Position numbers and translations under genes: made by a program. Below are positions 17,510 to 24,938 of a stretch of DNA of 64,000 nucleotides, in pieces. Positions within the stretch are counted from its first letter, which is position 1. The number at the start of each line of letters is the position of its first letter. Origin of the DNA: Salinibacterium sp. ZJ70 (lineage in GTDB: Bacteria; Actinomycetota; Actinomycetes; Actinomycetales; Microbacteriaceae); assembly GCF_011751865.2 (NCBI RefSeq), contig NZ_CP061770.1, positions 682,001 to 746,000 of the forward strand, given 5' to 3'. Below the pieces are notes generated by a model, which saw nothing but the letters and a program-made list of their open reading frames with translations, did not search any database and had not been told where the DNA came from.

Positions 17510-17528
17510 CCATAGACAGAATCTATGG
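17510..17528. promoter_or_regulatory. Palindromic LysR-type operator candidate
   Basis: The arms CCATAGA and TCTATGG are perfect 7-bp inverted repeats around a 5-base centre. The site lies 8 bases upstream of the lysR start in the region divergent to the hpaD-like gene. It contains the T-N11-A pattern (ATAGA...TCTAT) typical of LysR boxes and is AT-richer than its surroundings. Probably bound by the product of 16564-17502. Confidence 0.65.
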
Positions 17529-17609
17529 CTCTGCAAGGAGAATCGGTCTTCCTCAATGGCGGGCCCGTCGCTTGACTGGGCGAAACGTCCTGTTCGAATG
17601 GAGTCGACG

Positions 17610-18608
17610 ATGACCTTGCCGGTCTGGAACCAGAACCCGGAATTCGACATCACCCGTGCCAGCCACACGGTGCTGTCCGTGACCGACCTCGCCGCGTCGC
17701 GTGATTTCTACCGCGATGTCGTGGGTCTCGTGGTCACCGAGGAGACCTCGGGTGCCGTCTACCTGCGCGGTCTCGAAGAGGCCTGCCACCACAGCCTCGT
17801 GCTCGAGGAGGCGAAGGAGGCGCACGCGCTCTTCGTCGGGCTGCGTGTGCGCACCGATGCCGACATCGTCGCCGCCGAGAAGTTCTGCAAGGACAACAAC
17901 CTCCAGCACCGCCGTGTCGAGCGTCCGTTCCAGGGGGCGACGCTGCAGTTCCGCGACGCCGTCGGCACCCACATCGAGCTCACGAGCGAGATGGAGGTCG
18001 TGCCGCGCAAGTACCAGGCGTTCCACGAGTGGGTGGCGGGCGCGCCGCAGCGCATCGACCACTACCAGGTCGTCACGTATGACGTGCAGAAGGCAACCGA
18101 CTTCTGGTCCCACCTCGGCATGCGCATGTCGGAATACACCGCAGCGGGCGCCGACGACGAGCTGTGGGGTGCCTGGCTCGAGGTCAAGGGCAACACCCAC
18201 GATCTCGTGTTCACAAATGGCCGCGGCCCGCGCCTGCACCACTTCGCATTCGCGGTGCCGGACGCCTCGGCGATCATTCACGCCGCGGACGTCGCGGGCG
18301 CCCTCGGCAAGGGCCAGGAGATCGACCGCGGACCTGGTCGCCACGGCCTCAGCAACGCGCTCTTCCTGTACCTGCGCGACCCCGACCAGCACCGCATCGA
18401 GCTCTTCAACTCGCACTACCAGTTCATCGACCTCGAGACGCCGCCCATCCGCTGGGACGTCACCGATCCGCGCCGTGCGCAGCTGTGGGGCATGCCCGCG
18501 TCGAAGCGGTGGTTCTTCGAGGCGAGTGAGTTCCCGGAGGAGGCTGTCAACGAGCCGACTCTGTCGGCCAGTCCTCAGACGCTCGAGGACTTCCTCGGCA
18601 TCCACTGA
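17610..18608 (+). CDS. hpaD: Extradiol ring-cleavage dioxygenase, HpaD-like (homoprotocatechuate 2,3-dioxygenase type)
   Basis: A 332-residue type I (vicinal oxygen chelate) extradiol dioxygenase with two VOC domains. It closely resembles the Brevibacterium HPCD and Arthrobacter MndD enzymes. The metal triad is visible as His151 (RIDHYQ), His211 (RLHHFAF) and Glu264 (HRIELF). GPGRHGLSNALFLYLRDPD is a family hallmark. It should cleave a catechol such as 3,4-dihydroxyphenylacetate between C2 and C3 using Fe(II) or Mn(II). The ATG at 17610 is chosen for GGAG 6 bases upstream, over the ATG at 17598. The exact catechol is inferred. Confidence 0.88.
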   Translation: MTLPVWNQNPEFDITRASHTVLSVTDLAASRDFYRDVVGLVVTEETSGAVYLRGLEEACHHSLVLEEAKEAHALFVGLRVRTDADIVAAEKFCKDNNLQHRRVERPFQGATLQFRDAVGTHIELTSEMEVVPRKYQAFHEWVAGAPQRIDHYQVVTYDVQKATDFWSHLGMRMSEYTAAGADDELWGAWLEVKGNTHDLVFTNGRGPRLHHFAFAVPDASAIIHAADVAGALGKGQEIDRGPGRHGLSNALFLYLRDPDQHRIELFNSHYQFIDLETPPIRWDVTDPRRAQLWGMPASKRWFFEASEFPEEAVNEPTLSASPQTLEDFLGIH

Positions 18609-18611
18609 TCT

Positions 18612-18654
18612 CCTGGGCCCGCAGACGCACCGGGGGGTCGGATGCGGGCCCAGG
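18612..18654 (+). terminator. Hairpin between the dioxygenase and FAH-RraA genes
   Basis: A perfect 12-bp stem (18612-18623 pairs with 18643-18654) around a 19-base loop starts 3 bases after the dioxygenase stop. It separates the dioxygenase from the downstream FAH-RraA operon, which has its own AT-rich promoter next to it. Confidence 0.7.
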
Positions 18655-18666
18655 ATCATATACGAT
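18655..18666. promoter_or_regulatory. Near-palindromic operator with -10 upstream of FAH-RraA
   Basis: ATCATATACGAT matches its own reverse complement at 10 of 12 positions and ends in a TACGAT -10-like hexamer at 18661-18666. It lies 31 bp before the FAH-RraA start. The GntR regulator encoded in this same operon at 20157-20837 is the natural candidate to bind it. Other regulators are not excluded. Confidence 0.45.
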
Positions 18667-18696
18667 CTATCGGAGGACGGCAAAGGAGACGGACAC

Positions 18697-20160
18697 ATGA
18701 CGCAGGAGACGACCGCTCAGGCGATCGCGCAGGCCCGCACGATCATCGCGGTGCACGTGGCCTACGCATCGCGGTCCGACGAGCTCGGCCGTCGTCCGTC
18801 GGCGCCGTCGTACTTCCTCAAACCCACGAGCACCCTCGCGGCATCCGGATCCGCCGTCGAGCGTCCCGCGGGCACCGAGCTGCTCGGCTTCGAAGGCGAG
18901 ATCGCTCTCGTCATCGGCCGCTCAGCGCGACGCGTCTCCGTCGCAGATGCGTGGGAGCACGTGCGCTGGGTCACCGCGGCGAACGACTTCGGGCTCCACG
19001 ACCTCCGCACCGCAGATGCCGGATCCAATGTCCGCTCGAAGGGCCGCGACGGCTACACGCCGCTCGGCCCGGTTCTGATCGACGCGAGCGCGCTCGAGCC
19101 GGACGCCATCCGGGTGCGCACGTGGCGCAACGGCGAACTCGTGCAGGAGGACACCACCGCAGGGCTGCTGTTCCCATTCGCCCAGATCATCGCCGACCTC
19201 TCGCAGCACCTCACGCTCGAGGCCGGTGACATCATCCTCACCGGCACCCCCGCGGGCGCCTCCGTGGCGCTCCCGGGTGACACGGTCGAGGTCGAGGTCG
19301 ACGCGCCCAGCACGCCCGGTGCCCCCACCTCGGGGCGACTTGTCACGAGTGTCGTCGAAGGCGCGGGGGATTTCGATCCCGCTCTCGGATCCCTCCCCGC
19401 CGTCGATGACGCGCTGCGCGTCAAGCTCTGGGGATCGCGGGCGGCCGCCGGTCTTCTCGAACCCGTCGCCCTCGACCCCCGCCTCAAAGCCAAGCTGCTC
19501 GCAGCACCCACCGCCGGGCTGTCGGCGCAGCTGCGCCGCCGCGGACTCGACGATGTCACGATCGACGGCGTCCGCCCGCTGCATCCGGGCGCCAAGATGG
19601 TCGGCGTCGCGCGCACCCTGCGCTTCATCCCCGCCCGCCCCGACCTCTTCGCGAGCCACGGCGGCGGCTACAACGCCCAGAAACGCCTCTTCGACTCCGT
19701 CGGACCGGACGAGATCATCGTCATCGAAGCACGCGGCGAATCCGGCTCAGGAACCCTCGGCGACATTCTCGCCATCCGCGCGAACGCCGCAGGTGCCGCG
19801 GGCATCGTCACCGACGGCGGCGTGCGCGACGTCGTCGCCGTCACCGAGGTGGGTCTCCCCGTCTACACCCGCGGCCCGCACCCGGCTGTGCTCGGGCGCA
19901 GGCACGTGCCGTGGGACACCGACATCACGATCGCCTGCGGGGGCTGCGCCGTGCAACCCGGCGACATCCTCGTGGGCGACGCGGACGGCGTGGTCGTCAT
20001 CCCGCCGTCGATGGCCCACGAGATCGTCGACGCCGCCCTCGCTCAGGAGGCGGAGGACGCCTGGATCGCCGAGCGCGTCGCCGAAGGCGGCCGCGTCGAG
20101 GAGCTGTTCCCCATGAACGCCGCATGGCGGGCGCGCTTCGACGCGGAGCACAGCGCATGA
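18697..20160 (+). CDS. FAH-domain / RraA-domain fusion protein (HpcE/HpaG-like isomerase-decarboxylase)
   Basis: A 487-residue fusion. Residues 1 to about 225 are an FAH fold with metal ligands Glu66-x-Glu68 (GFEGEIALVIG) and Asp97 (AANDFGLHD) and the LTGTPAGASV loop. Residues about 265-475 are an RraA-like domain with the conserved GDILAIRANAAGAAG and DGGVRD (Arg377, Asp378) motifs, as in 4-hydroxy-4-methyl-2-oxoglutarate aldolase/oxaloacetate decarboxylase. HpcE of the homoprotocatechuate pathway has two tandem FAH domains; here the second is replaced by RraA. A role in decarboxylating and isomerising the ring-cleavage product is inferred. AAAGGAGA lies 7 bases upstream of the ATG. The stop overlaps the GntR start. 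Confidence 0.9.
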   Translation: MTQETTAQAIAQARTIIAVHVAYASRSDELGRRPSAPSYFLKPTSTLAASGSAVERPAGTELLGFEGEIALVIGRSARRVSVADAWEHVRWVTAANDFGLHDLRTADAGSNVRSKGRDGYTPLGPVLIDASALEPDAIRVRTWRNGELVQEDTTAGLLFPFAQIIADLSQHLTLEAGDIILTGTPAGASVALPGDTVEVEVDAPSTPGAPTSGRLVTSVVEGAGDFDPALGSLPAVDDALRVKLWGSRAAAGLLEPVALDPRLKAKLLAAPTAGLSAQLRRRGLDDVTIDGVRPLHPGAKMVGVARTLRFIPARPDLFASHGGGYNAQKRLFDSVGPDEIIVIEARGESGSGTLGDILAIRANAAGAAGIVTDGGVRDVVAVTEVGLPVYTRGPHPAVLGRRHVPWDTDITIACGGCAVQPGDILVGDADGVVVIPPSMAHEIVDAALAQEAEDAWIAERVAEGGRVEELFPMNAAWRARFDAEHSA

Positions 20161-20837
20161 CCGCCGAGCTCGACAAGGCGCAGCGCGCGCACCACCACAT
20201 CCGCGAACGCATCCGGTCGGGCGAGTACCCGCCCGGCAGCCGCCTCGTGCTCTCGACGATCGCCGCCGAGGCTGGCATGAGCGCGGTGCCCGTGCGCGAG
20301 GCGATCCGGATGCTGCAGGCGGAGGGGGTCGTCACGTTCGAACACAACGTCGGCGCCCGTGTCGCGCACGTGGATGAGGTCGCGTATCTGCACATCATGC
20401 AGTCACTCGCGGTGGTCGAGGGTGCCGCGACGGCGCTCGCCGCGCCCGGGCTGAGTGACGTCGCGCTGGCCGACGCCGACGCTGTCAATGGTGAACTCGC
20501 GGCACTGCTCGACCACTTCGATTCCAGCCGCTACGCCGAGCTCAACCGCCGCTTCCACGAGATCCTCACGTCGACCTGCCCCAACCCGGAGCTCGTCGCA
20601 CTCGCGCGCGCCCAGCACGCGCGCCTCGTCACGGTGCGCGACGACAGCTGCGCGTTCACCCCCGACGGAGCGCGTGAGTCGGTCCTCGAGCACGCGCAGC
20701 TGCTCGAGCTCATCCGCACCCACGCCGATGCCCAACGCATCGAACACCACATGCGCGAGCACCGCCTGCGGGCGAGCGGGGCGTTCCTCGCCGGTCGCAC
20801 CCCCGAATCCCAGAAGGAGATCTCTGATGCTTTCTGA
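20157..20837 (+). CDS. GntR-family (FCD-type) transcriptional regulator
   Basis: A 226-residue regulator. The N-terminal winged helix (HHHIRERIRSGEYPPGSRL and SAVPVREAIRMLQAEG, residues about 12-60) is followed by an all-helical FCD effector domain with conserved His residues (NRRFHEIL and EHHMREH) that normally bind a metal and a carboxylate ligand. It is embedded in the meta-pathway operon, overlapping FAH-RraA by 4 bp and hpaH by 11 bp. It probably represses this operon and responds to a pathway acid. Confidence 0.9.
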   Translation: MTAELDKAQRAHHHIRERIRSGEYPPGSRLVLSTIAAEAGMSAVPVREAIRMLQAEGVVTFEHNVGARVAHVDEVAYLHIMQSLAVVEGAATALAAPGLSDVALADADAVNGELAALLDHFDSSRYAELNRRFHEILTSTCPNPELVALARAQHARLVTVRDDSCAFTPDGARESVLEHAQLLELIRTHADAQRIEHHMREHRLRASGAFLAGRTPESQKEISDAF

Positions 20838-21612
20838 GCAGACGATCCGCGAGATCGCCGACGAACTCGCAGCCGCCGAGGAAGCTCGCACCATGGTGCC
20901 GCTGCTCACGGCGCGCTATCACGGCATGACTGTCGAGGACTCCTACGCCGTGCAGAACGAATGGCGCCGACGAGGCGTCGCCGCCGGCCGCCGCCTCGTC
21001 GGCCGCAAGATCGGCCTCACGAGCAAGGTCATGCAGGTGGCCACCGGCATCACCGAGCCCGACTACGGCGCGATCTTCGCCGACATGGTCTACGAGAACG
21101 GCTCCGTCATCGAGCACGGCCGCTTCTCGAACGTGCGCATCGAGGTCGAGCTCGCGTTCGTGCTCGGCCAGGACCTCGAGGGCCCGGAGGTCACGGTCTT
21201 CGATGTCATGCGCGCGACCGAGTACGTCGTCCCCGCGCTCGAGATCCTGTCGAGCCGCATCGAGATGCAGGGCCGCACGATCGTCGACACCATCAGCGAC
21301 AACGCCGCGATGGGCGCCATGGTCTACGGAGGGCAGCCGTTCACGCCGTCCGACGTCGACCTCCGCTGGATCAGCGCGCTGCTCTACCGCAACGAGACCA
21401 TCGAGGAGACGGGCGTCGCCGCGGGCGTTCTCAACAATCCGGCATCGGGGGTCGCATGGCTCGCGAACAAGCTCGCCGCCCACGGTGACACGCTGAAGGC
21501 GGGCGAGATCATCCTCGCCGGCTCGTTCACACGCCCCATGTGGGTGCACCCGGGTGACACCGTGCTCGCCGACTTCGGACCCCGGGGGACCATCTCATGC
21601 CGCTTCGTCTAG
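20827..21612 (+). CDS. hpaH: 2-oxo-hept-4-ene-1,7-dioate hydratase (HpaH-like)
   Basis: A 261-residue FAH-fold hydratase of the HpaH/MhpD/XylJ family, with metal ligands Glu106 and Glu108 in RIEVELAFVLG. It would add water to 2-oxohept-4-ene-1,7-dioate to give the 4-hydroxy product, which is the substrate of HpaI. LVGRKIGLTSKVMQ and PDYGAIFADM are typical segments. The start at 20827 overlaps the end of the GntR gene, and the 3' end overlaps the aldolase gene by 16 bp, showing tight operon packing. Confidence 0.9.
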   Translation: MLSEQTIREIADELAAAEEARTMVPLLTARYHGMTVEDSYAVQNEWRRRGVAAGRRLVGRKIGLTSKVMQVATGITEPDYGAIFADMVYENGSVIEHGRFSNVRIEVELAFVLGQDLEGPEVTVFDVMRATEYVVPALEILSSRIEMQGRTIVDTISDNAAMGAMVYGGQPFTPSDVDLRWISALLYRNETIEETGVAAGVLNNPASGVAWLANKLAAHGDTLKAGEIILAGSFTRPMWVHPGDTVLADFGPRGTISCRFV

Positions 21613-22397
21613 ACCCCACCTTCCGTGACCATCTCGCCGAAGCCGACCGCCCGCTCGCGGGGGTGTGGGTGTGCAGCGGCTCGGCGCTCGTCGCCGAGAT
21701 CGTCGCGGGCGGCGGTGTCGACTGGCTGCTCATCGACATGGAGCACTCGCCCAACGGCCTCGAGTCGGTGCTCGCGCAGCTGCAGGCCGTCGCGGCGTAC
21801 CCCGCTGCGCCGCTCGTGCGCGTGCCGGTGGGCGATGTCGTCGTCCTCAAGCAGGTGCTGGATCTCGGCGCGCAGAACATCCTCGTACCGATGGTGAACA
21901 CGGCGGAGGAGGCACGCGCCGTGGTCGAGGCGGTGCGCTACCCGCCGCGTGGACGCCGTGGCGTCGGCTCGGCGCTCGCGCGCTCGGCCCGCTGGAACCG
22001 TGTCGATGACTACCTTGTGAACGCCGACGCCTACACGAGCGTTTTCGTGCAGGTCGAGACTGCAGAGGCCGTCGAGAGCGCGGGCGAGATCGCCGCGGTC
22101 GACGGCGTCGACGGCGTATTCGTCGGGCCGAGTGACCTCGCGGCCTCGATGGGGCACCTCGGGCAGCAAGGGCATCCGGAGGTTGTGGCGGCTGTGCAGC
22201 GCGCGTTCGGTGCCGTCCGCGCTGCCGGCAAGCCGGTGGGTGTGAACGCCTTCGATTCAGCCGCGGCACGCGCCTACGCCGACGCCGGTGCGTCGTTCGT
22301 GCTCGTCGCGGCCGACGTCGCCGTGCTCGCGCGCGCCGCCGAGAGGGTGGCCGCCGACTGGGGACAGGCCGCGGCAGTCGACCGCGCCTCGTACTGA
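21597..22397 (+). CDS. hpaI: HpcH/HpaI-family aldolase (4-hydroxy-2-oxoheptanedioate aldolase)
   Basis: A 266-residue class II pyruvate aldolase. The catalytic His50 (LLIDMEHSPNG), Arg75 (PLVRVPVGD), and metal ligands Glu154 (VQVETAEAV) and Asp180 (VGPSDLA) all match E. coli HpaI with a five-residue shift. It splits 4-hydroxy-2-oxoheptane-1,7-dioate into pyruvate and succinic semialdehyde. The downstream succinate-semialdehyde dehydrogenase of the operon then uses the aldehyde, which strongly supports this assignment. Confidence 0.9.
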   Translation: MPLRLDPTFRDHLAEADRPLAGVWVCSGSALVAEIVAGGGVDWLLIDMEHSPNGLESVLAQLQAVAAYPAAPLVRVPVGDVVVLKQVLDLGAQNILVPMVNTAEEARAVVEAVRYPPRGRRGVGSALARSARWNRVDDYLVNADAYTSVFVQVETAEAVESAGEIAAVDGVDGVFVGPSDLAASMGHLGQQGHPEVVAAVQRAFGAVRAAGKPVGVNAFDSAAARAYADAGASFVLVAADVAVLARAAERVAADWGQAAAVDRASY

Positions 22398-22406
22398 GAG
22401 GACGCC

Positions 22407-23234
22407 ATGCGCCCCACAGATCTCGACGCCGGACGCTTTGCCCGCACAGGCGGACGCAATCGCTTCACCGCGCGTCAGGCTCACGTTGCCGACGTCCGTC
22501 GGCTCGGTGACGACGTCGTTCGCGTGACAGTCACCGGGCCCGATTTCGCCGACTTCCCCGAGCCGGGACCTGCCGATCACGTGCGCCTCTTCTTCCCGCG
22601 CGAGGATGACGGTGTGCTCGTCGCCCCGCGCGCGGTCGGCGCTGCCGAAGACGGCATCATCCGCCCCGACGAGCCCGTGATCTCGCGCGACTTCACCCCG
22701 GCGGGGGTGAGGCGCAGCGCCGCGGGTGTGGAACTCGACCTCGATTTCCTGCTGCACCCCGATCCCGGCCCCGCCGCGCGTTGGGCAGCTCGTGCCGAAG
22801 AGGGCGACGAGATCGTCGTCGTCGGGCCTCGCGGATCGAAGCACGCGCCGCCCGGGGCCGACGGGTTCGTCCTCATCGTCGACGGCACAGCCCTTCCGAG
22901 CGCCGCCCAGTGGATCCGAGCGGCTGACGAGCGCCCCACCACCGTGCTTGTCAGCGACCCGGCCTCCATTGCACAGGCGCACGTGTATTTCGACGCGGTC
23001 GGTGTGACCCCTACCCGCATCGATCAGCACGACGGCACGGGCGCGGATCTGGTCATCGGCGACGGCGATTTCGTCTTCGCCGCCGGAGAGGCGAATTCGC
23101 TCATCCCGATCCGCGCGGCCCTGCGCGCGCAGGCGCTGCCGCCTGCGCAGTTCGCGGTGTCCGGCTATTGGAGACGTGGTGTCGTCGCCTTCGACCATCA
23201 CGCCCCGCTCGACCCCGCCCACCCCGACGACTGA
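22407..23234 (+). CDS. Siderophore-interacting protein (SIP-type FAD-binding ferric reductase)
   Basis: A 275-residue ViuB/SIP-family protein. An N-terminal FAD-binding beta-barrel (VRRLGDDVVRVTVTGPDFADF, then VISRDFTP for the flavin RxxT/S-like contact) is followed by a SIP C-terminal domain with FVFAAGEANSLIPIRAALR, the conserved GE...R pattern. The family transfers electrons from NAD(P)H to ferric siderophores. In this operon it may supply Fe(II) for the extradiol dioxygenase, or serve another flavin reduction. That role is inferred from context only. Confidence 0.85.
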   Translation: MRPTDLDAGRFARTGGRNRFTARQAHVADVRRLGDDVVRVTVTGPDFADFPEPGPADHVRLFFPREDDGVLVAPRAVGAAEDGIIRPDEPVISRDFTPAGVRRSAAGVELDLDFLLHPDPGPAARWAARAEEGDEIVVVGPRGSKHAPPGADGFVLIVDGTALPSAAQWIRAADERPTTVLVSDPASIAQAHVYFDAVGVTPTRIDQHDGTGADLVIGDGDFVFAAGEANSLIPIRAALRAQALPPAQFAVSGYWRRGVVAFDHHAPLDPAHPDD

Positions 23235-23263
23235 GTCGGCGACCCCACCCCTGAGGAGTTCAG

Positions 23264-24724
23264 ATGCACACCGAACGCGAGAACGCTCTGCTGGCGAGCG
23301 TGCCGACCGGGCTGTTCGTCGACGGTGTGTGGCGCCCGGGATCGGGCGGGCGCACGATCGACGTCGTCGACCCGGCGACAGGTGGGCGCATCGCGCAGAT
23401 CGCCGACGCGACGCCCGAGGACGGCATCGCCGCCCTCGATGCCGCCGACCGTGCCTTCTCGAACTGGGCGGCGACCCCCGCGCGCCGACGTGGCGAGATC
23501 CTGCGCCGTGCCTTCGACCTGCTCCAGGAGCGCGCCGACGACTTCGCGCTGCTGATGACCCTCGAGATGGGGAAGCCGCTCGCCGAGGCCCGGGGAGAGG
23601 TCACCTACGGCGGCGAGTTCCTGCGCTGGTTCGCCGAGGAGGCCCCGCGACTCGATGGACGATATGGCCCGAACCCGGAGGGCACCGGGCGGATGATCGT
23701 CACTCAGCACCCCGTGGGGCCGTGCTTCCTCATCACTCCGTGGAATTTCCCGCTGGCCATGGCGACCCGCAAGATCGCCCCCGCGCTCGCGGCTGGCTGC
23801 ACGGTCGTCATCAAGCCCGCGACGCTCACCCCGCTCACGACCCTCGCCTTCGCAGCGCTGCTGGAAGAAGCGGGTGTGCCCGCGGGCGTCGTCAACGTCA
23901 TCACGACCTCGACCTCGAACGCCGTGTGCGAGCCGATCATCCGCGACCCCCGCTTGCGCAAGCTCTCGTTCACCGGATCCACCGCCGTCGGTCAGACCCT
24001 GCTCGCGCAGGCCGCGCACGGGGTGCTGCGCACCTCGATGGAGCTCGGCGGCAACGCGCCGTTCGTCATCTTCGAGGACGCGGATCTCGAACTCGCGGTC
24101 GAGGGCGCACTGGCGGCGAAGTTCCGCAACATCGGGCAGGCGTGCACCGCCGCCAATCGCTTCTACGTGCATCGCGCGCTCGTGGATGAGTTCACAGCGC
24201 GCATCACCGAGCAGGTCGCCGGTTTCCGCGTCGGGCGCGGAACCGCGGACGGTGTGCGCATCGGACCGCTCATCGACGCCAAGGCCGTCGCCAAGGTGCA
24301 CGAACTCGTCACCGACGCCGTCTCGCGCGGCGCGCGCGTGCTCACAGGCGCAGAGCCCGTCGAGGGCTCCGGAACGTTCTACGCGCCCACCGTGCTCGCC
24401 GACGTGCCCGCCGGATCCGACATCCTCCGTGAGGAGATATTCGGCCCCGTGCTCACGATCGTTGCGTTCGACGACGAGGACGAGGCAATCGCCCTCGCCA
24501 ATGACACCGAGTACGGGCTCGTCTCCTACGTGTACACCCGGGATCTGGCCCGCGGACAGCGCATGATCGACCGGCTGCAGACCGGCATGATGGGCCTCAA
24601 CGTGGGCGTGGTCTCGAACGCTGCGGCACCGTTCGGAGGGTGGAAGATGTCGGGACTCGGCCGCGAAGGCGGCGCGGAGGGCATCCACGAGTACCTGCAG
24701 ACGAAGTACACGATGACGCCGTGA
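23264..24724 (+). CDS. gabD: Aldehyde dehydrogenase, succinate-semialdehyde dehydrogenase type
   Basis: A 486-residue NAD(P)-dependent aldehyde dehydrogenase. The catalytic Cys294 is in GQACTAANRFYVH and the general base Glu260 in MELGGNAPFVIFEDADL. ITPWNFPLAMATRKIAPALA and FGGWKMSGLGREGG are GabD-type segments. It would oxidise succinic semialdehyde from HpaI to succinate. Because no separate HpaE is present, it might also oxidise the ring-cleavage semialdehyde. It is the last gene of the operon. Its stop lies against the right-hand direct repeat. Confidence 0.88.
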   Translation: MHTERENALLASVPTGLFVDGVWRPGSGGRTIDVVDPATGGRIAQIADATPEDGIAALDAADRAFSNWAATPARRRGEILRRAFDLLQERADDFALLMTLEMGKPLAEARGEVTYGGEFLRWFAEEAPRLDGRYGPNPEGTGRMIVTQHPVGPCFLITPWNFPLAMATRKIAPALAAGCTVVIKPATLTPLTTLAFAALLEEAGVPAGVVNVITTSTSNAVCEPIIRDPRLRKLSFTGSTAVGQTLLAQAAHGVLRTSMELGGNAPFVIFEDADLELAVEGALAAKFRNIGQACTAANRFYVHRALVDEFTARITEQVAGFRVGRGTADGVRIGPLIDAKAVAKVHELVTDAVSRGARVLTGAEPVEGSGTFYAPTVLADVPAGSDILREEIFGPVLTIVAFDDEDEAIALANDTEYGLVSYVYTRDLARGQRMIDRLQTGMMGLNVGVVSNAAAPFGGWKMSGLGREGGAEGIHEYLQTKYTMTP

Positions 24725-24825
24725 TGAAGATCGCCGCGAGCGAAGCGGCCGGATACCTCACGGGCGTCGACATCCTCATGGACGGCGGCGTGATCACCGG
24801 CCAGCAGGTCGCCAAGGGCAAGTAG
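24725..24825 (+). pseudogene. Truncated SDR 3' fragment
   Basis: The last 33 codons match the C-terminus of the SDR at 1-292 (AASEAAGYLTGVDILMDGG and onward), with only the first two residues differing. It lacks the nucleotide-binding and catalytic parts and has no ribosome-binding site of its own, so it cannot encode an enzyme. It marks the right boundary of the duplicated or inserted region. Confidence 0.9.
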
Positions 24826-24871
24826 CCCGCATCGACGACGGCCCCGGCATCGCGCCGGGGCCGTCGTCATC
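24731..24871 (+). repeat. 141-bp perfect direct repeat, right copy
   Basis: This copy is identical to 198-338. It starts 7 bases after the stop of the aldehyde dehydrogenase gene and carries the SDR 3' end, stop codon and terminator, without the upstream part of the SDR gene. The nine bases at 24722-24730 also match 135-143 of the intact SDR gene, so the right copy looks like that gene with 54 bases (144-197) missing at the junction. Confidence 0.95.
24834..24868 (+). terminator. Terminator hairpin, right repeat copy
   Basis: The same 14-bp stem and 7-base loop as at 301-335. Here it lies about 110 bases downstream of the aldehyde dehydrogenase stop, so it would terminate the meta-pathway operon and insulate the monooxygenase-glmU operon. 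Confidence 0.85.
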
Positions 24872-24938
24872 GGGTGGCGGCGTGGCACTCGCGCGGGCAG
24901 GATGGGAGTGCTCGCCCCCCACCACCACAGGAGCACCC

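Noticed and set aside
24640..24825. A 61-codon frame spanning the end of the aldehyde dehydrogenase gene and the SDR fragment
   Set aside because: It joins an out-of-frame piece of the aldehyde dehydrogenase to the SDR 3' remnant and has no ribosome-binding site. It is described as a pseudogene fragment instead.
198..24871. The direct repeats as attachment sites of an integrative element with integrase
   Set aside because: No integrase, excisionase, relaxase, transposase or tRNA gene is visible between or beside the repeats, and the sites lie in an SDR gene. Homologous or illegitimate recombination explains them equally well.
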